A stretch of DNA of 64,000 bases, taken from positions 1-64,000 of the forward strand of contig NZ_BAAAHE010000006.1 in assembly GCF_039525035.1 (NCBI RefSeq). The letters run 5' to 3'. Positions 1 to 11,231 of this stretch are shown piece after piece. Below the pieces are notes generated by a model that was given only the letters and a program-made list of their open reading frames with translations, had not been told where the DNA came from and searched no databases. Numbering within the stretch: the first letter of the stretch is position 1; each line of letters opens with the position of its first letter. Origin of the DNA: Sporichthya brevicatena (GTDB lineage: Bacteria > Actinomycetota > Actinomycetes > Sporichthyales > Sporichthyaceae). The translations under genes were made by a program, and so were the position numbers.

Positions 1-456
1 ACGCCCGCCCGGGTCCTCGGTGAACGCGTCGGCGGGCGCCGGCACAGCGAGCGGCGAGCCCGCGGCCCGGTCGGCGGCCGACTCGGGCACCCCGAGCGCC
101 GTCGTCGTGTCGTTCGAGCTCGACCCGCCGGTGGAGGTCACGGCGAGCGGCACGCCCACGCCCAGCACGACCACCAGCGAGGCGGCCGCGGCGAGGACGC
201 GCGGGTTGAGCTTGGAACGCCAGGAGCTCATCGCGACGACGGTCCCGCCGGCGGCGGCCGGGGGCAGCGGCGCCGCGGCGGCCCCGCTCTCCTCGGCGGC
301 GAGGGCGCCGCCGATCAGGCCCAGCGCGCGGGCGATCGCGTCGGTGTCGGCCCGCACGGCGGCGTCGGCCGGGGCGGTGCCCTCGAGGCCGTCCAGGAGG
401 CGATCCAGGGCGGCCGCGTACTCCTCGGGGTCCACCCCGGGGCGCTGGTCACTCAT
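1..456 (-). CDS. Putative anti-sigma factor, C-terminus cut by window edge
   Basis: Only the first 152 codons are in the window. The visible part has an acidic, Ala-rich N-terminal half and then one hydrophobic segment at about residues 87-106 (VLAAAASLVVVLGVGVPLAV), after which a Ser/Thr/Pro-rich stretch begins. This fits a single-pass membrane anti-sigma factor with a cytoplasmic N-terminus. The start codon lies 8 bases inside the end of the upstream ECF sigma gene, so the two are probably translationally coupled and function as a pair. I see no HxxxCxxC zinc motif, so it is not the classical ZAS type. The role is inferred mainly from position. Confidence 0.6.
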   Translation of the reverse strand, partial: MSDQRPGVDPEEYAAALDRLLDGLEGTAPADAAVRADTDAIARALGLIGGALAAEESGAAAAPLPPAAAGGTVVAMSSWRSKLNPRVLAAAASLVVVLGVGVPLAVTSTGGSSSNDTTTALGVPESAADRAAGSPLAVPAPADAFTEDPGGR

Positions 457-994
457 GGTCGATCACCTCCGTCTCGCGCAGTCGCTCGCGCATCGCGTTC
501 ACGGCCGCGTGCAGCCGGCTCTTCACGGTGCCCTCGGGGACGTCGAGCGCCAGGGCGATGTCCTTCACCGGCAGGTCCGCGTAGAACCGCAGCACGAGGA
601 CCTGCTTGTGCTGGTCCGGCAGGGCGTCGAGCCCCGCCGCGACCGCCATCGCCAGCACCCGGTCCTCGGGCGCCGGTTCCGGCGGGGACGTCCACCGGGC
701 GGCGAGCCGCTCGCGCAGCCCGTCGTCCCGCTTCACCCCACGGTGCCAGTCGATCGCCACGCGTGAGGCCACCACGACCGCCCAGGCCACCGGGTCCCGG
801 ATGGGCTCCTGCCCCGGCCGGGCCGCCTGCTCGAGCAACCGCAGTCGGACCTGCTGGACGCCGTCGTCCAGCTCGGACCTCGGCACCCCACCGAGGGCGA
901 GGACCGCACGCACGCGGCCCACACCCTCGGTCGGGAGCGGGTCGCCACCCGGCGGCGGGCCGCCGGGCGCCTTCCCGCGACCGTTTCCGGTCAC
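449..994 (-). CDS. ECF RNA polymerase sigma factor
   Basis: A 181-residue sigma-70 family protein of ECF size. Region 2 lies around residues 45-90 (DPVAWAVVVASRVAIDWHR) and region 4 around residues 115-172, where LPDQHKQVLVLRFYADLPV is followed by a helix-turn-helix (DIALALDVPEGTVKSRLH). It should direct RNA polymerase to a small stress or envelope regulon. The 8-base overlap with the downstream membrane protein gene marks a sigma/anti-sigma unit. The start is a GTG. Region 2 is poorly conserved at its N-terminal edge, so the ECF subgroup cannot be assigned from sequence inspection. Confidence 0.85.
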   Translation of the reverse strand: MTGNGRGKAPGGPPPGGDPLPTEGVGRVRAVLALGGVPRSELDDGVQQVRLRLLEQAARPGQEPIRDPVAWAVVVASRVAIDWHRGVKRDDGLRERLAARWTSPPEPAPEDRVLAMAVAAGLDALPDQHKQVLVLRFYADLPVKDIALALDVPEGTVKSRLHAAVNAMRERLRETEVIDHE

Positions 995-1096
995 CGTTCT
1001 CCCCCCAGGTCACATGGCGAGGACGCAGGACAGGGCGAAAACGTTCGGTGCCCGCCGCGATTCAGGCTGGACGCTACCGAAGATCGGCCTGCGAGC

Positions 1097-2029
1097 ATGG
1101 GTGCCATGGCGGGTTCGAAGCAGGCCCAGAAGATCGCGGTCGAGGTCGAGGGCCGCCGGCTGCAGCTGTCGAACCTGGACAAGGTGCTCTATCCGGCCAC
1201 CGGGTTCACCAAGGGCGAGGTCATCGACTACTACTCCCGGATCGCCCCGGTGCTGCTCCCGCACCTGGCCGGTCGGGCCGCGACGCGGGTGCGCTTCCCG
1301 GACGGCGTCGACGGCAATTCCTTCTTCGAGAAGAACGCCCCGAAGGCGACGCCGGAATGGGTCCGGACGGTCACGCTGCCCACCCCGGGCAGCTCCCGCG
1401 GCCGGGAGACCATCGACTTCGTCGTCGTGGAGGACGTCCCGACGCTGATCTGGCTGGCCAACCTCGCCGCGCTGGAACTGCACGTCCACCAGTGGACGGT
1501 CGGCCCCCGCGGGGGCGTGCACGGCGTCGACCGCCTGGTCTTCGACCTCGACCCCGGCGCTCCCGCGGCGCTGGCGGAGTGCGCCCAGGTCGCGCTGATG
1601 CTCCGGGAGGTGCTCGCGGACCTGGGGCTGGAGGCCCTGGCGAAGACCTCCGGGTCCAAGGGGATGCAGCTCTACGTGGGTCTCGCCGAGACCGACCCCG
1701 GCCGCACGCACGGCTTCGCCAAGGACCTCGCGGTCGCGATGGAGGAGGCGCACCCCGAGCTCGTCGTCCACCGCATGGAGAAGGCCCTGCGCGGCGGCAA
1801 GGTCCTCATCGACTGGAGCCAGAACGCCGCGGCGAAGACCACCGTCGCCCCGTACTCGCTGCGCGCCCGCGTCCGCCCGACGGTGTCGACGCCGGTGACC
1901 TGGGACGAGGTCGCCGAGGCGGCCGAGGGCCGCGAGCTCGCGTTCACCGCCCCCGAGGTCCTCGCGCGCGTCGACGAGCTCGGCGACCTGTTCGCCCCGC
2001 TGCTGACCGCGGACGTGCGCCTGCCCTGA
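1097..2029 (+). CDS. LigD-type polymerase/primase domain protein (NHEJ)
   Basis: A standalone polymerase domain of the bacterial non-homologous end-joining protein LigD, 310 residues, without ligase or nuclease domains. The N-terminus has the family signature LSNLDKVLYPATGFTKGEV. The catalytic acidic motif FDLDP is at about residues 149-153, TSGSKGMQLYV at about 186-196, and IDWSQN follows near residue 238. These mark the archaeo-eukaryotic primase fold used to fill or extend broken DNA ends. An ATG at 1106 is an alternative start. No ku or ligase gene is adjacent, so its partners must be encoded elsewhere. It is divergent from the sigma factor, sharing a 100-base promoter region. Confidence 0.9.
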   Translation: MGAMAGSKQAQKIAVEVEGRRLQLSNLDKVLYPATGFTKGEVIDYYSRIAPVLLPHLAGRAATRVRFPDGVDGNSFFEKNAPKATPEWVRTVTLPTPGSSRGRETIDFVVVEDVPTLIWLANLAALELHVHQWTVGPRGGVHGVDRLVFDLDPGAPAALAECAQVALMLREVLADLGLEALAKTSGSKGMQLYVGLAETDPGRTHGFAKDLAVAMEEAHPELVVHRMEKALRGGKVLIDWSQNAAAKTTVAPYSLRARVRPTVSTPVTWDEVAEAAEGRELAFTAPEVLARVDELGDLFAPLLTADVRLP

Positions 2030-2107
2030 GCCGTCCGGACGGACGAATCCGGTGCGCCGTGGTTACCGGCGGGTAGAGTTCGCCTCAGCGAACGAAGGGA
2101 ATCCCAG

Positions 2108-2737
2108 GTGAGCGCCATCGAGGAGAGCCAGCCGCCCCGGGCGGGCCGGCTGCCGCGCAACGCGCGGCGCCGCCAGCTGCTCGACGCCGCGCTGTCCGTC
2201 TTCGTCGCGCAGGGGTACCACGCGGCCGCGATGGACGACATCGCCGACAAGGCCGGCGTCAGCAAGCCCGTGCTGTACCAGCACTTCCCGGGCAAGCGTG
2301 ACCTCTACCTGGCGCTGCTCGACGAGAGCGCGGCCTCCCTGATGGAGGCAGTCCGGTCGGCGATGTCCGCCACCGACGACAACAAGGAGCGCGTCCGCGC
2401 GACGGTCGCGGCCTACTACGAGTTCGTCGAGGACAAGACCGGCGCGTTCCGCCTCGTCTTCGAGTCCGACCTCATCGGTGAGCCCGAGGTCCGGGACCGC
2501 CTGGAGGCCGTCGAGCGCCAGTGCGCCGAGATCGCCGCCGAGGTCATCGCCTCCGACACCGGCCTGCCGGACGCCGAGGCCCGGCTGCTCGGGGCCGGCC
2601 TGGCCGGGATCGCGCAGGTAACCGCCCGGACGTGGGCCGCGAACGGCGAGCCCCTCCCCCGCGAGCAGGCCATCGACCTCGTCGCCTCCCTCGCGTGGCG
2701 CGGGATCCGCGGCTTCCCGCGGACCGACGAGCACTGA
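2108..2737 (+). CDS. TetR/AcrR family transcriptional regulator
   Basis: A 209-residue one-domain repressor. The helix-turn-helix is at about residues 20-65 (RRRQLLDAALSVFVAQGY ... AGVSKPVLYQHFPGKRDLY), which is the usual TetR arrangement, followed by a helical ligand-binding domain. The start is a GTG. Upstream is a TAGAGT -10-like box at about 2074. In other actinobacteria a TetR gene of this kind sits next to the DUF3107 gene and DEAD-box helicase, as here, but its ligand and targets are not known from the sequence. Confidence 0.9.
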   Translation: MSAIEESQPPRAGRLPRNARRRQLLDAALSVFVAQGYHAAAMDDIADKAGVSKPVLYQHFPGKRDLYLALLDESAASLMEAVRSAMSATDDNKERVRATVAAYYEFVEDKTGAFRLVFESDLIGEPEVRDRLEAVERQCAEIAAEVIASDTGLPDAEARLLGAGLAGIAQVTARTWAANGEPLPREQAIDLVASLAWRGIRGFPRTDEH

Positions 2738-2827
2738 CCGTCCGCACGCCCGTCCGGATGCTGGGTCCCTGCGCCCTGGGCGAACGCGGCCCCCACCGGC
2801 CGTCACCGGGGCGCGCCACCCAGTAGC

Positions 2828-2864
2828 CTCGGCAGCGCGATTTGCCGAGCGCTCCGTCGAGCGC
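2828..2864 (+). promoter_or_regulatory. Tandem small hairpins in the DUF3107 leader
   Basis: Two short stem-loops follow each other: CTCGGCA/TGCCGAG (2828-2834 with 2843-2849) and GCGCT/AGCGC (2849-2853 with 2860-2864). A TAGCCT -10-like hexamer at about 2825-2830 overlaps the first. They lie 20-55 bases upstream of the GTG start of the DUF3107 gene. They may be a weak terminator for the TetR gene or leader structure; the sequence does not decide. Confidence 0.3.
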
Positions 2865-2884
2865 CACAGAGTTTCGGAGGGCCC

Positions 2885-3112
2885 GTGGAGATCAAGGTCG
2901 GGGTTCAGCACTCGCCGCGCGAGCTGGCCGTGGAGTCTCCGCTCAGCGCCGAGGAGCTCGAGTCGGTCATCAACAGCGCGCTGTCGAACCCCGACGGGGT
3001 CCTCACGCTGGTCGACGAGCGCGGCCGCAAGGTCGTCGTCCCGACCTCGAAGGTCGCCTACGTCGAGATCGGCGAGCCGGAGACCCGGCGCGTGGGCTTC
3101 GGCGCGCTCTAA
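2885..3112 (+). CDS. DUF3107 family small protein
   Basis: A 75-residue protein that matches the actinobacterial DUF3107 family from end to end: an N-terminal beta segment (MEIKVGVQHSPRELAVES), a helix (SAEELESVINSAL), and the conserved C-terminal VVPTSKVAYVEIGEPETRRV stretch. The start is a GTG with GGAGGG about 8 bases upstream. The biochemical function of the family is not established. Its position between a TetR gene and the ferritin-like/DEAD-helicase genes is the usual one in actinobacteria. Confidence 0.9.
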   Translation: MEIKVGVQHSPRELAVESPLSAEELESVINSALSNPDGVLTLVDERGRKVVVPTSKVAYVEIGEPETRRVGFGAL

Positions 3113-3130
3113 CTCCGTCCCCGGGCGGGC

Positions 3131-3823
3131 TCAGGCCTCCAGCCCCAGCGCCGCCATCCGCTCGCTGTGGGCGGCGGTCAACCGGCCGAGCATGGCGCCG
3201 ATCTCGTTGAGGTCGATGCCGGGCCGGTCCGGGCCGCTGCCGCCCACGATCAGCGCGGCGAGCGCCTCGCGCTCCCCGGCGACGCGTTGGGCCTGCGTCA
3301 GCGCCTCGCCCATGAGCCGCCGGCCCCACAGCGCGAGCGGGCCGGCGACGCGGGGGTCGGCGTCGATGGCCGCCCGGACGTGCTCGACGGCGAACGCCGA
3401 GTGCCCGCTGTCGGCGAGGACCTCCTGGACCAGGCCGGCGGTCGCCGGGTCGAGGTACCCGCTGATCTCCCGGTAGAAGTCGGCGGCGAGGCCGTCACCG
3501 ACGAACGCCTTGACCAGGCCCTCCAGCCAGTTCGAGGCCGCGGTCCGGCGGTGGAAGTCCCCCAGCGGCTCCACGAACGGCGCCATTGCGGCCGCCGGGT
3601 CCGCGCCGATCTTCACCAGGTGCTCCCGCAGCGTGGTGAAGTGGGTGAATTCCGCCACGGCCATGCGGGCGAGTTCGGCCTTGTCCTCGATCGTCGGCGC
3701 GAGCGCCGCGTCGTGCGCCAGACGCTCGAACGCGAGCAGTTCTCCGCACGCCATGACGCCCAGCAGGTCGACGACGGCCTCGTCCGGGCCGGCCTGCGGA
3801 CCCCGGTCCCCCGCCGCGTTCAC
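3131..3823 (-). CDS. Ferritin-like fold protein (MiaE-like family)
   Basis: A 230-residue, mostly helical protein. Metal-ligand-type residues occur in the helices GELLAFERLAHDA (residues about 27-39) and EFTHFTTLREHL (about 57-68), and again in a NWLEGLVKAFVGDGLAADFY helix. Together these resemble the ferritin-like four-helix fold seen in MiaE-like and related oxygenases. It is convergent with DUF3107 and divergent from the DEAD-box helicase, a conserved actinobacterial arrangement. No substrate can be assigned; the tRNA hydroxylase role of true MiaE should not be assumed. Confidence 0.8.
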   Translation of the reverse strand: MNAAGDRGPQAGPDEAVVDLLGVMACGELLAFERLAHDAALAPTIEDKAELARMAVAEFTHFTTLREHLVKIGADPAAAMAPFVEPLGDFHRRTAASNWLEGLVKAFVGDGLAADFYREISGYLDPATAGLVQEVLADSGHSAFAVEHVRAAIDADPRVAGPLALWGRRLMGEALTQAQRVAGEREALAALIVGGSGPDRPGIDLNEIGAMLGRLTAAHSERMAALGLEA

Positions 3824-4010
3824 GGGGCGAGCCTAGGTGAGCCGCTATGCTGGCAACAGGTGTAACAGGCGTCGGCCGCTCCCGGTGGCTCGCCGTACCC
3901 CCTCGTACGCACAGCGCGCGGCGTCGTCGCGCGTGGGACCGCTTCGTTCACGGCGGTCACTCCCCGTCGCCGTCCACGAAGGACGGCCGAAACGAAGTAG
4001 GCGAATCCCT

Positions 4011-5573
4011 CTGACCACATTTTCCGAGCTCGGTGTCATCCCGGCCATCGTCGACGCCCTCGCTGACGAGGGCATCGTCAACGCCTTCCCGATCCAGGAA
4101 CTGACCCTCCCCATCGCGCTGACCGGCACGGATGTCATCGGCCAGGCGCGCACCGGCACCGGCAAGACCCTCGCGTTCGGCATCCCGCTGCTGCAGCGGG
4201 TCGTCGCCCCGCTCGACGACGAGTGGTCCGAGCTGGTCGACTTCGGCAAGCCGCAGGCGCTGGTGATCGTCCCGACGCGCGAGCTGTGCACGCAGGTCGC
4301 GAACGACCTGCTGGTCGCCGGCAAGCGCCGCGGCGTCCGCGTCGCCGCCATCTACGGCGGCCGCGCCTACGAGCCGCAGGTCGCCGCGCTGCAGGCCGGT
4401 GTCGAGGTCGTCGTCGGCACGCCCGGTCGCCTGCTCGACCTGCGCAAGCAGCGTCACCTCGACCTCAAGCACGTGAAGTCGCTCGTCCTCGACGAGGCCG
4501 ACGAGATGCTCGACCTGGGCTTCCTCCCGGACGTCGAGCGCCTCATCGAGGACACCCCGGCGAGCCGCCAGAGCATGTTGTTCTCGGCGACGATGCCCGG
4601 CCCGGTCCTCGCGATGGCACGCCGCTACCTGCGGACGCCGACGAACATCCGCGCCGAGGCCTCGGGCGACGAGACCACCGTCCCGCTGACCGAGCAGCAC
4701 GTGTACCGCACGCACAAGATGGACAAGATCGAGTGCCTCGCGCGGATCCTGCAGGCCGAGGGCCGCAAGCTCGCGATGGTGTTCTGCCCGACCAAGCGGC
4801 TCGCCCAGCAGGTCTCGGACGACCTCGCCGACCGCGGCTTCGCCTCCGCCGCCGTCCACGGTGACCTCGGCCAGGGCGCCCGCGAGCAGGCACTGCGCGC
4901 GTTCCGCTCCGGGAAGGTCGACATCCTCGTCGCGACCGACGTCGCCGCCCGTGGCATCGACGTCGACGACGTCACCCACGTCGTGAACTACGTGTGCCCG
5001 GACGACGAGAAGACCTACGTGCACCGCATCGGCCGCACCGGCCGCGCGGGCCGGACCGGCGTCGCGGTGACGTTCGTCGACTGGTCCGACATGACCCGCT
5101 GGCAGCTGATCGACAAGGCCCTCGGCCTCGAGCTCGGCGACCCGGCGGAGACCTACTCCACGTCCCCGCACCTGTACTCCGAACTCGGCATCCCCGAGGG
5201 CACCAAGGGCACGCTCCCCCGTGCCGCCCGGACCCGCGCCGGCCTGGACGCCGAGGAGGTCGAGGACCTCGGCGAGACCGGGCGCAACCGCAGCAAGTCC
5301 GGCGGCGGCCGTGGCCCGGTCACGCCGCGCGGCCGCGCCGAGGAGGACCCCGGCCCCCGCAAGCCGCGACCGAAGCGCAACCGCACGCGGACCCGTACCC
5401 GGAGCGGTCAGCCGGTCGAGGCGGGCGCCGAGGGCAGCAGCGCCCCGGCCGAGTCCGCCCCCGCCGGTGGTCCGGCGGCCGAGGGCGGCGACGCCCCGGC
5501 GCGGACCCGCACCCGCAGCCGTCGGCGCACCCGCAGCGGCGCCGCCTCGGAAGGCGACGCCGCTACCGACTGA
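4011..5573 (+). CDS. DEAD/DEAH-box ATP-dependent RNA helicase
   Basis: A RhlE-like RNA helicase. It has the Q motif (FPIQ), Walker A (ARTGTGKT), PTREL, TPGR, the DEAD box (VLDEADEML), SAT (FSATMP), ATDVAARGID and HRIGRTGRAGRTG, all in order over the first 400 residues. The roughly 110-residue tail is Arg/Pro-rich with TRTRTRSG-type repeats, typical of RNA-binding tails. Homologues begin with TTFSELGV, which here is preceded by a CTG at 4011; GTG codons at 3933 and 3885 are in frame and could give longer forms. The gene would act in RNA unwinding, for example in ribosome assembly or cold adaptation. Confidence 0.9.
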   Translation: MTTFSELGVIPAIVDALADEGIVNAFPIQELTLPIALTGTDVIGQARTGTGKTLAFGIPLLQRVVAPLDDEWSELVDFGKPQALVIVPTRELCTQVANDLLVAGKRRGVRVAAIYGGRAYEPQVAALQAGVEVVVGTPGRLLDLRKQRHLDLKHVKSLVLDEADEMLDLGFLPDVERLIEDTPASRQSMLFSATMPGPVLAMARRYLRTPTNIRAEASGDETTVPLTEQHVYRTHKMDKIECLARILQAEGRKLAMVFCPTKRLAQQVSDDLADRGFASAAVHGDLGQGAREQALRAFRSGKVDILVATDVAARGIDVDDVTHVVNYVCPDDEKTYVHRIGRTGRAGRTGVAVTFVDWSDMTRWQLIDKALGLELGDPAETYSTSPHLYSELGIPEGTKGTLPRAARTRAGLDAEEVEDLGETGRNRSKSGGGRGPVTPRGRAEEDPGPRKPRPKRNRTRTRTRSGQPVEAGAEGSSAPAESAPAGGPAAEGGDAPARTRTRSRRRTRSGAASEGDAATD

Positions 5574-5582
5574 CGTTCAGTC
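5568..5582. terminator. Hairpin at helicase stop codon
   Basis: GACTGA-CGT-TCAGTC forms a 6-bp stem with a 3-base loop, and its left arm contains the helicase TGA stop. It sits between convergent genes and has no U-run on either side. It may act as a weak bidirectional terminator or just protect the 3' end. Confidence 0.35.
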
Positions 5583-5605
5583 AGAACCGTTGCCGGCCTG
5601 CGCTG

Positions 5606-8349
<2,744 letters not shown>

Positions 8350-8526
8350 GGCAACCCCCCATCAAGCGCCGCGGCGGCAGCGCCCCCCAGACGTCGCCCG
8401 GGATGGGCCCGGGCAATCGGGGCGTAACGCTACGTAGGCAACCCGATCAGGATCGAGCGTGTTGCGCCAAATGAGTGGGACTTAAAAACCCTTCGCGTTC
8501 ACGGTAGGTGACCGCGGTCGCGGCAC

Positions 8527-8862
8527 TCAGCGGCGGAGGTCGACCCGGACCCACTGGTGGCGACGGCACGCGGGGCAGCGCATCCACGAGGGGTACTTCC
8601 CGCGCAGGATCGGGAGGTGGATGCTCGGGAGGGCAGCGAGCAGGGCCTGCCGCGGGCTCAGCGCGGAGACCGAGCCGCAGCCGGAGCAGGTCAGCTGCAG
8701 CGCCCCGCGGGCGACCGGCGGGGCCGGGGGCGGGGTCTCGACGGAGAACAGGGCGCGCTTGCCCTCCCGGTCGGGTCGGGGGTTGGGCACGGCCCCCGAA
8801 CGCGGAGCGGCCGGACGGGCCGCGCTCCCCGAACGCGGACGCAGCCGGTCGAAGTCGCTCAT
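8527..8862 (-). CDS. Hypothetical zinc-ribbon protein
   Basis: A 111-residue protein with a basic, Pro/Arg-rich N-terminal half and a C-terminal zinc ribbon formed by two CxxC knuckles, CSGCG at about residues 59-63 and CPAC at about 95-98. This resembles small actinobacterial zinc-ribbon proteins of unknown function. It lies just downstream of the orphan ParA gene in the same direction (36-base gap), so it may be co-transcribed. I cannot assign a function beyond probable zinc binding. Confidence 0.7.
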   Translation of the reverse strand: MSDFDRLRPRSGSAARPAAPRSGAVPNPRPDREGKRALFSVETPPPAPPVARGALQLTCSGCGSVSALSPRQALLAALPSIHLPILRGKYPSWMRCPACRRHQWVRVDLRR

Positions 8863-8898
8863 GCGCTCACCCTTCTCTCGCTCCGAGGCCCGGACGCC

Positions 8899-9672
8899 TC
8901 AGAGCACCCCGTCCTTGATCAGCCGGTCCGCGAGTTCGCGGTAGGCCTGGGCGCCGCTGGACGACTTCGCCGTCGACAGCACGGACTTGCCGGCCGCCGG
9001 CGCCTCCGCGAACCGGATGGAGCGCGGGATCGGCGGCTCCAGCACCGCGACGCCGTAGCGCTGCGCCACGTCCGCGATGACCGCGCGCGAGTGCGTCGTG
9101 CGGCCGTCGAAGAGCGTCGGCAGGACGCCGAGCACCCTGAGGTCGCGGTTGGTGATCCGCTGGACGTCACCGACGGTGTCGAGCAACTGACCGACCCCGC
9201 GGTGCGAGAGGGTCTCGCACTGCAGCGGGATCAGGACGTAGTCGGCCGCGGTGAGTGCGTTCAGCGTGAGGACCCCGAGCGCCGGCGGGGCGTCGAGCAG
9301 GATCACGTCGTAGTCGGCGGCGAGCTCCGCGAGGGCCGAGCGCAGCGCAAACTCCCGGCCCGTACGCGTCATCAGCAGCGCCTCGGACCCGGCGAGGTCG
9401 ATCGTCGCCGGCAGCAGGTCGAACCCGTCCGCGACCGGGTGCAGGGCGGTCTTCGCCGGGACCCGCCCGAGCAGCACATCGTGCACCGAGAGCTGCAGCG
9501 AGTCCGGGTCGAGCCCGAGGGAGAACGTCAGGCACGCCTGGGGGTCGAGGTCCACGACGACGACACGACGGCCGAACTCGTTCAGGGCGGCCCCGAGCGA
9601 GACCACGGTCGTGGTCTTCGCGACGCCGCCCTTCTGGTTGGCGACGGCAAGGGTCCGGGTCACCCCCCACAT
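8899..9672 (-). CDS. ParA-family ATPase (orphan)
   Basis: A 257-residue deviant Walker-A ATPase. The P-loop KGGVAKTTT is at about residues 14-22, with the signature lysine. DLDPQ follows at about 41-45, and the Walker B-like ILLDAPPALG is near residue 125. The length and motifs fit ParA/Soj-like proteins used to position DNA or protein cargo. No parB-like gene or parS-like sites are adjacent, so it is probably not the chromosomal partition system. A GTG at 9663, giving MTRTLAVANQ, is an equally likely start. Confidence 0.88.
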   Translation of the reverse strand: MWGVTRTLAVANQKGGVAKTTTVVSLGAALNEFGRRVVVVDLDPQACLTFSLGLDPDSLQLSVHDVLLGRVPAKTALHPVADGFDLLPATIDLAGSEALLMTRTGREFALRSALAELAADYDVILLDAPPALGVLTLNALTAADYVLIPLQCETLSHRGVGQLLDTVGDVQRITNRDLRVLGVLPTLFDGRTTHSRAVIADVAQRYGVAVLEPPIPRSIRFAEAPAAGKSVLSTAKSSSGAQAYRELADRLIKDGVL

Positions 9673-9757
9673 TCTGCCGCCCGGACATTACGTCGGATAG
9701 CGCCCGAACCGCACGCCGACGTGGATCACACCGACACGCCGCGCACTGTGACCGGAC

Positions 9758-9771
9758 TAACGTGACCGCCC
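9758..9771 (+). promoter_or_regulatory. Leaderless promoter -10 box of the hydrolase gene
   Basis: TAACGT at 9758-9763 is followed by 8 bases and then the GTG start, with no Shine-Dalgarno sequence. This spacing puts the expected transcription start at or next to the start codon. The -35 region is not recognisable. Confidence 0.45.
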
Positions 9772-10635
9772 GTGAGCACACCTCCCCACCTGCGCCTGCC
9801 GGACTGCGCGAAGGCCTACCTCCTCGACACCGACCGCGGCCCGTTCGCGGTGCACGACGCCACGCCCCCGGACGGCGCCGCGGCGGCCGCCACCGTCCTG
9901 CTCGTCCCCGGCTTCACCGGGTCGAAGGAGGACTTCATCACCGCCCTGGAGCCGCTGGCGAGCGCCGGGTACCGGGCCGTGGCGGTGGACCAACGCGGCC
10001 AGTTCGAGACGCCCGGCCCCGACGACCCCGCGGCGTACACGATCGAGGCCCTCGGCGCGGACGTCGTCGCCGTCGCCCGCGCCCTCGAGGACGGCCCGGT
10101 CCACCTCGTCGGGCACTCGTTCGGCGGCCTCGCCGTCCGTGCCGCGGTGATCGAGGACCCGGCCGCGATCCGGTCGGCGACCCTGCTGTGCTCGGGCCCC
10201 GGCGCGATCGCCGGGCCGGAGGCGACGCGGTGTCAGATGTTCCTCGAGCTGCTGGCCGAGATGGAGCTCCCGGAGATCTGGACGTTCATCTCCTCGATGG
10301 CCGAGGCGAACGACGAGTACACCGGCGTCGGCAGCGACGTCGTCGACTTCATGGGCCGCCGCTTCCGCTCCTCGGCGAAGGCGAGCCTGATCGGGATGGC
10401 GACGATCCTGCTCGACACCCCGGACCGCAGCGCCGATCTCGCCGCCACCGGCGTCCCGTTGCTGGTCGCCTACGGCGAGGACGACTTCATCTGGCCGCCC
10501 GCCGAGCAGGCCGCCATGGCCGCGCGGTTGGGCGCCCGGCACGAGGTGATCGCCGACGCCGCGCACTCCCCCGCGGTGCAGGCACCTGAGGCCTTCGCCC
10601 GTCTCATGATCGATTTCATCTCGACCCTCCCGTGA
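9772..10635 (+). CDS. Alpha/beta hydrolase
   Basis: A 287-residue alpha/beta-hydrolase fold enzyme. The oxyanion-hole region is LLVPGFTGSKEDF, the nucleophile elbow is GHSFGG at about residues 114-119, the acid is probably in YGEDDFIWPP near residue 238, and the catalytic histidine is in DAAHSPAVQAPE near residue 263. It is an intracellular esterase or hydrolase with no signal peptide. Its substrate is unknown. The start is a GTG with no ribosome binding site, matching a leaderless transcript. Confidence 0.85.
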   Translation: MSTPPHLRLPDCAKAYLLDTDRGPFAVHDATPPDGAAAAATVLLVPGFTGSKEDFITALEPLASAGYRAVAVDQRGQFETPGPDDPAAYTIEALGADVVAVARALEDGPVHLVGHSFGGLAVRAAVIEDPAAIRSATLLCSGPGAIAGPEATRCQMFLELLAEMELPEIWTFISSMAEANDEYTGVGSDVVDFMGRRFRSSAKASLIGMATILLDTPDRSADLAATGVPLLVAYGEDDFIWPPAEQAAMAARLGARHEVIADAAHSPAVQAPEAFARLMIDFISTLP

Positions 10636-10760
10636 CGATCTCTTTTGGTCCGATGTGGTCTCGGCCGTTCGGGTACCGATTCGGACAAGCGCCTGCGCCG
10701 CGCTCCACACCCCGGCACCATGAACGAGTTCCTTGAGCGGCGCGGAAGGAAAGACAACCG

Positions 10761-11219
10761 GTGGAGCTTCGCACTGCCCTGCGCAACGACCCGGGTGAGG
10801 TCGAGCGGGCACGGAACCTGATCAGCGCGTGCATGCAGCGCTGGGGTATGCCGGAGGACGGCGGCGTTGCGCCGCTCCTCGTCAGCGAGCTCGTCACCAA
10901 TGCCTTGCGCTACGGCGCGCAGCCGATGCGGATGGTCGCGAAGCAGGAGGGCTCGACCCTGCGGGTCGAGGTCCACGACGCCCGGGGCGGCGAGCCGCCG
11001 CGGCTGCGTCGCGCGGCGCCGGACAGCACCCACGGCCGCGGGATGATGATCGTCGACGCGCTGGCCGCCCGGTGGGGCTGGTCCGAGTTCGGCGGGGAGA
11101 AGCAGGTCTGGTTCGAGCTGGACCTGGAGCCGGCGTCGCCGGCGATCGAGCCCGCCGCCGAGGCCCCCGAGGACACCGCCTCCGCGGTCGAGAGCTCCGA
11201 CGAGGTCGTCGCGGCCTGA
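10761..11219 (+). CDS. RsbW/SpoIIAB-like ATP-binding protein
   Basis: A 152-residue GHKL-type ATPase domain. The N box is SELVTNALRYG at about residues 43-53, the G1 region is VHDARGGEPP, and the G2 region is HGRGMMIVDALAARWGW. Proteins of this size and motif set are anti-sigma kinases of the RsbW type or regulatory ATPases of partner-switching systems, abundant in actinobacteria. No sigma factor or anti-anti-sigma gene is adjacent, so the partner is unknown. A good ribosome binding site (GGAAGGA, 10745-10751) precedes the GTG start. Confidence 0.85.
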   Translation: MELRTALRNDPGEVERARNLISACMQRWGMPEDGGVAPLLVSELVTNALRYGAQPMRMVAKQEGSTLRVEVHDARGGEPPRLRRAAPDSTHGRGMMIVDALAARWGWSEFGGEKQVWFELDLEPASPAIEPAAEAPEDTASAVESSDEVVAA

Positions 11220-11231
11220 CAGTTCGTCAGG
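11215..11231. terminator. Hairpin shared by convergent stop codons
   Basis: CCTGAC-AGTTC-GTCAGG is a perfect 6-bp stem whose two arms contain the stop codons of the RsbW-like gene (plus strand) and the DUF6758 gene (minus strand). A compact bidirectional terminator is likely, although no U-tract is present. Confidence 0.4.

Noticed and set aside
8899-9672. ParA as the chromosome partition locus
   Set aside because: No ParB gene, parS-like sites or origin-related genes are adjacent.
10655-10676. GGGTAC as a SigB-type promoter for the RsbW-like gene
   Set aside because: A -10 match is present but no GTTT-type -35 box lies at the right distance, so I did not list it.
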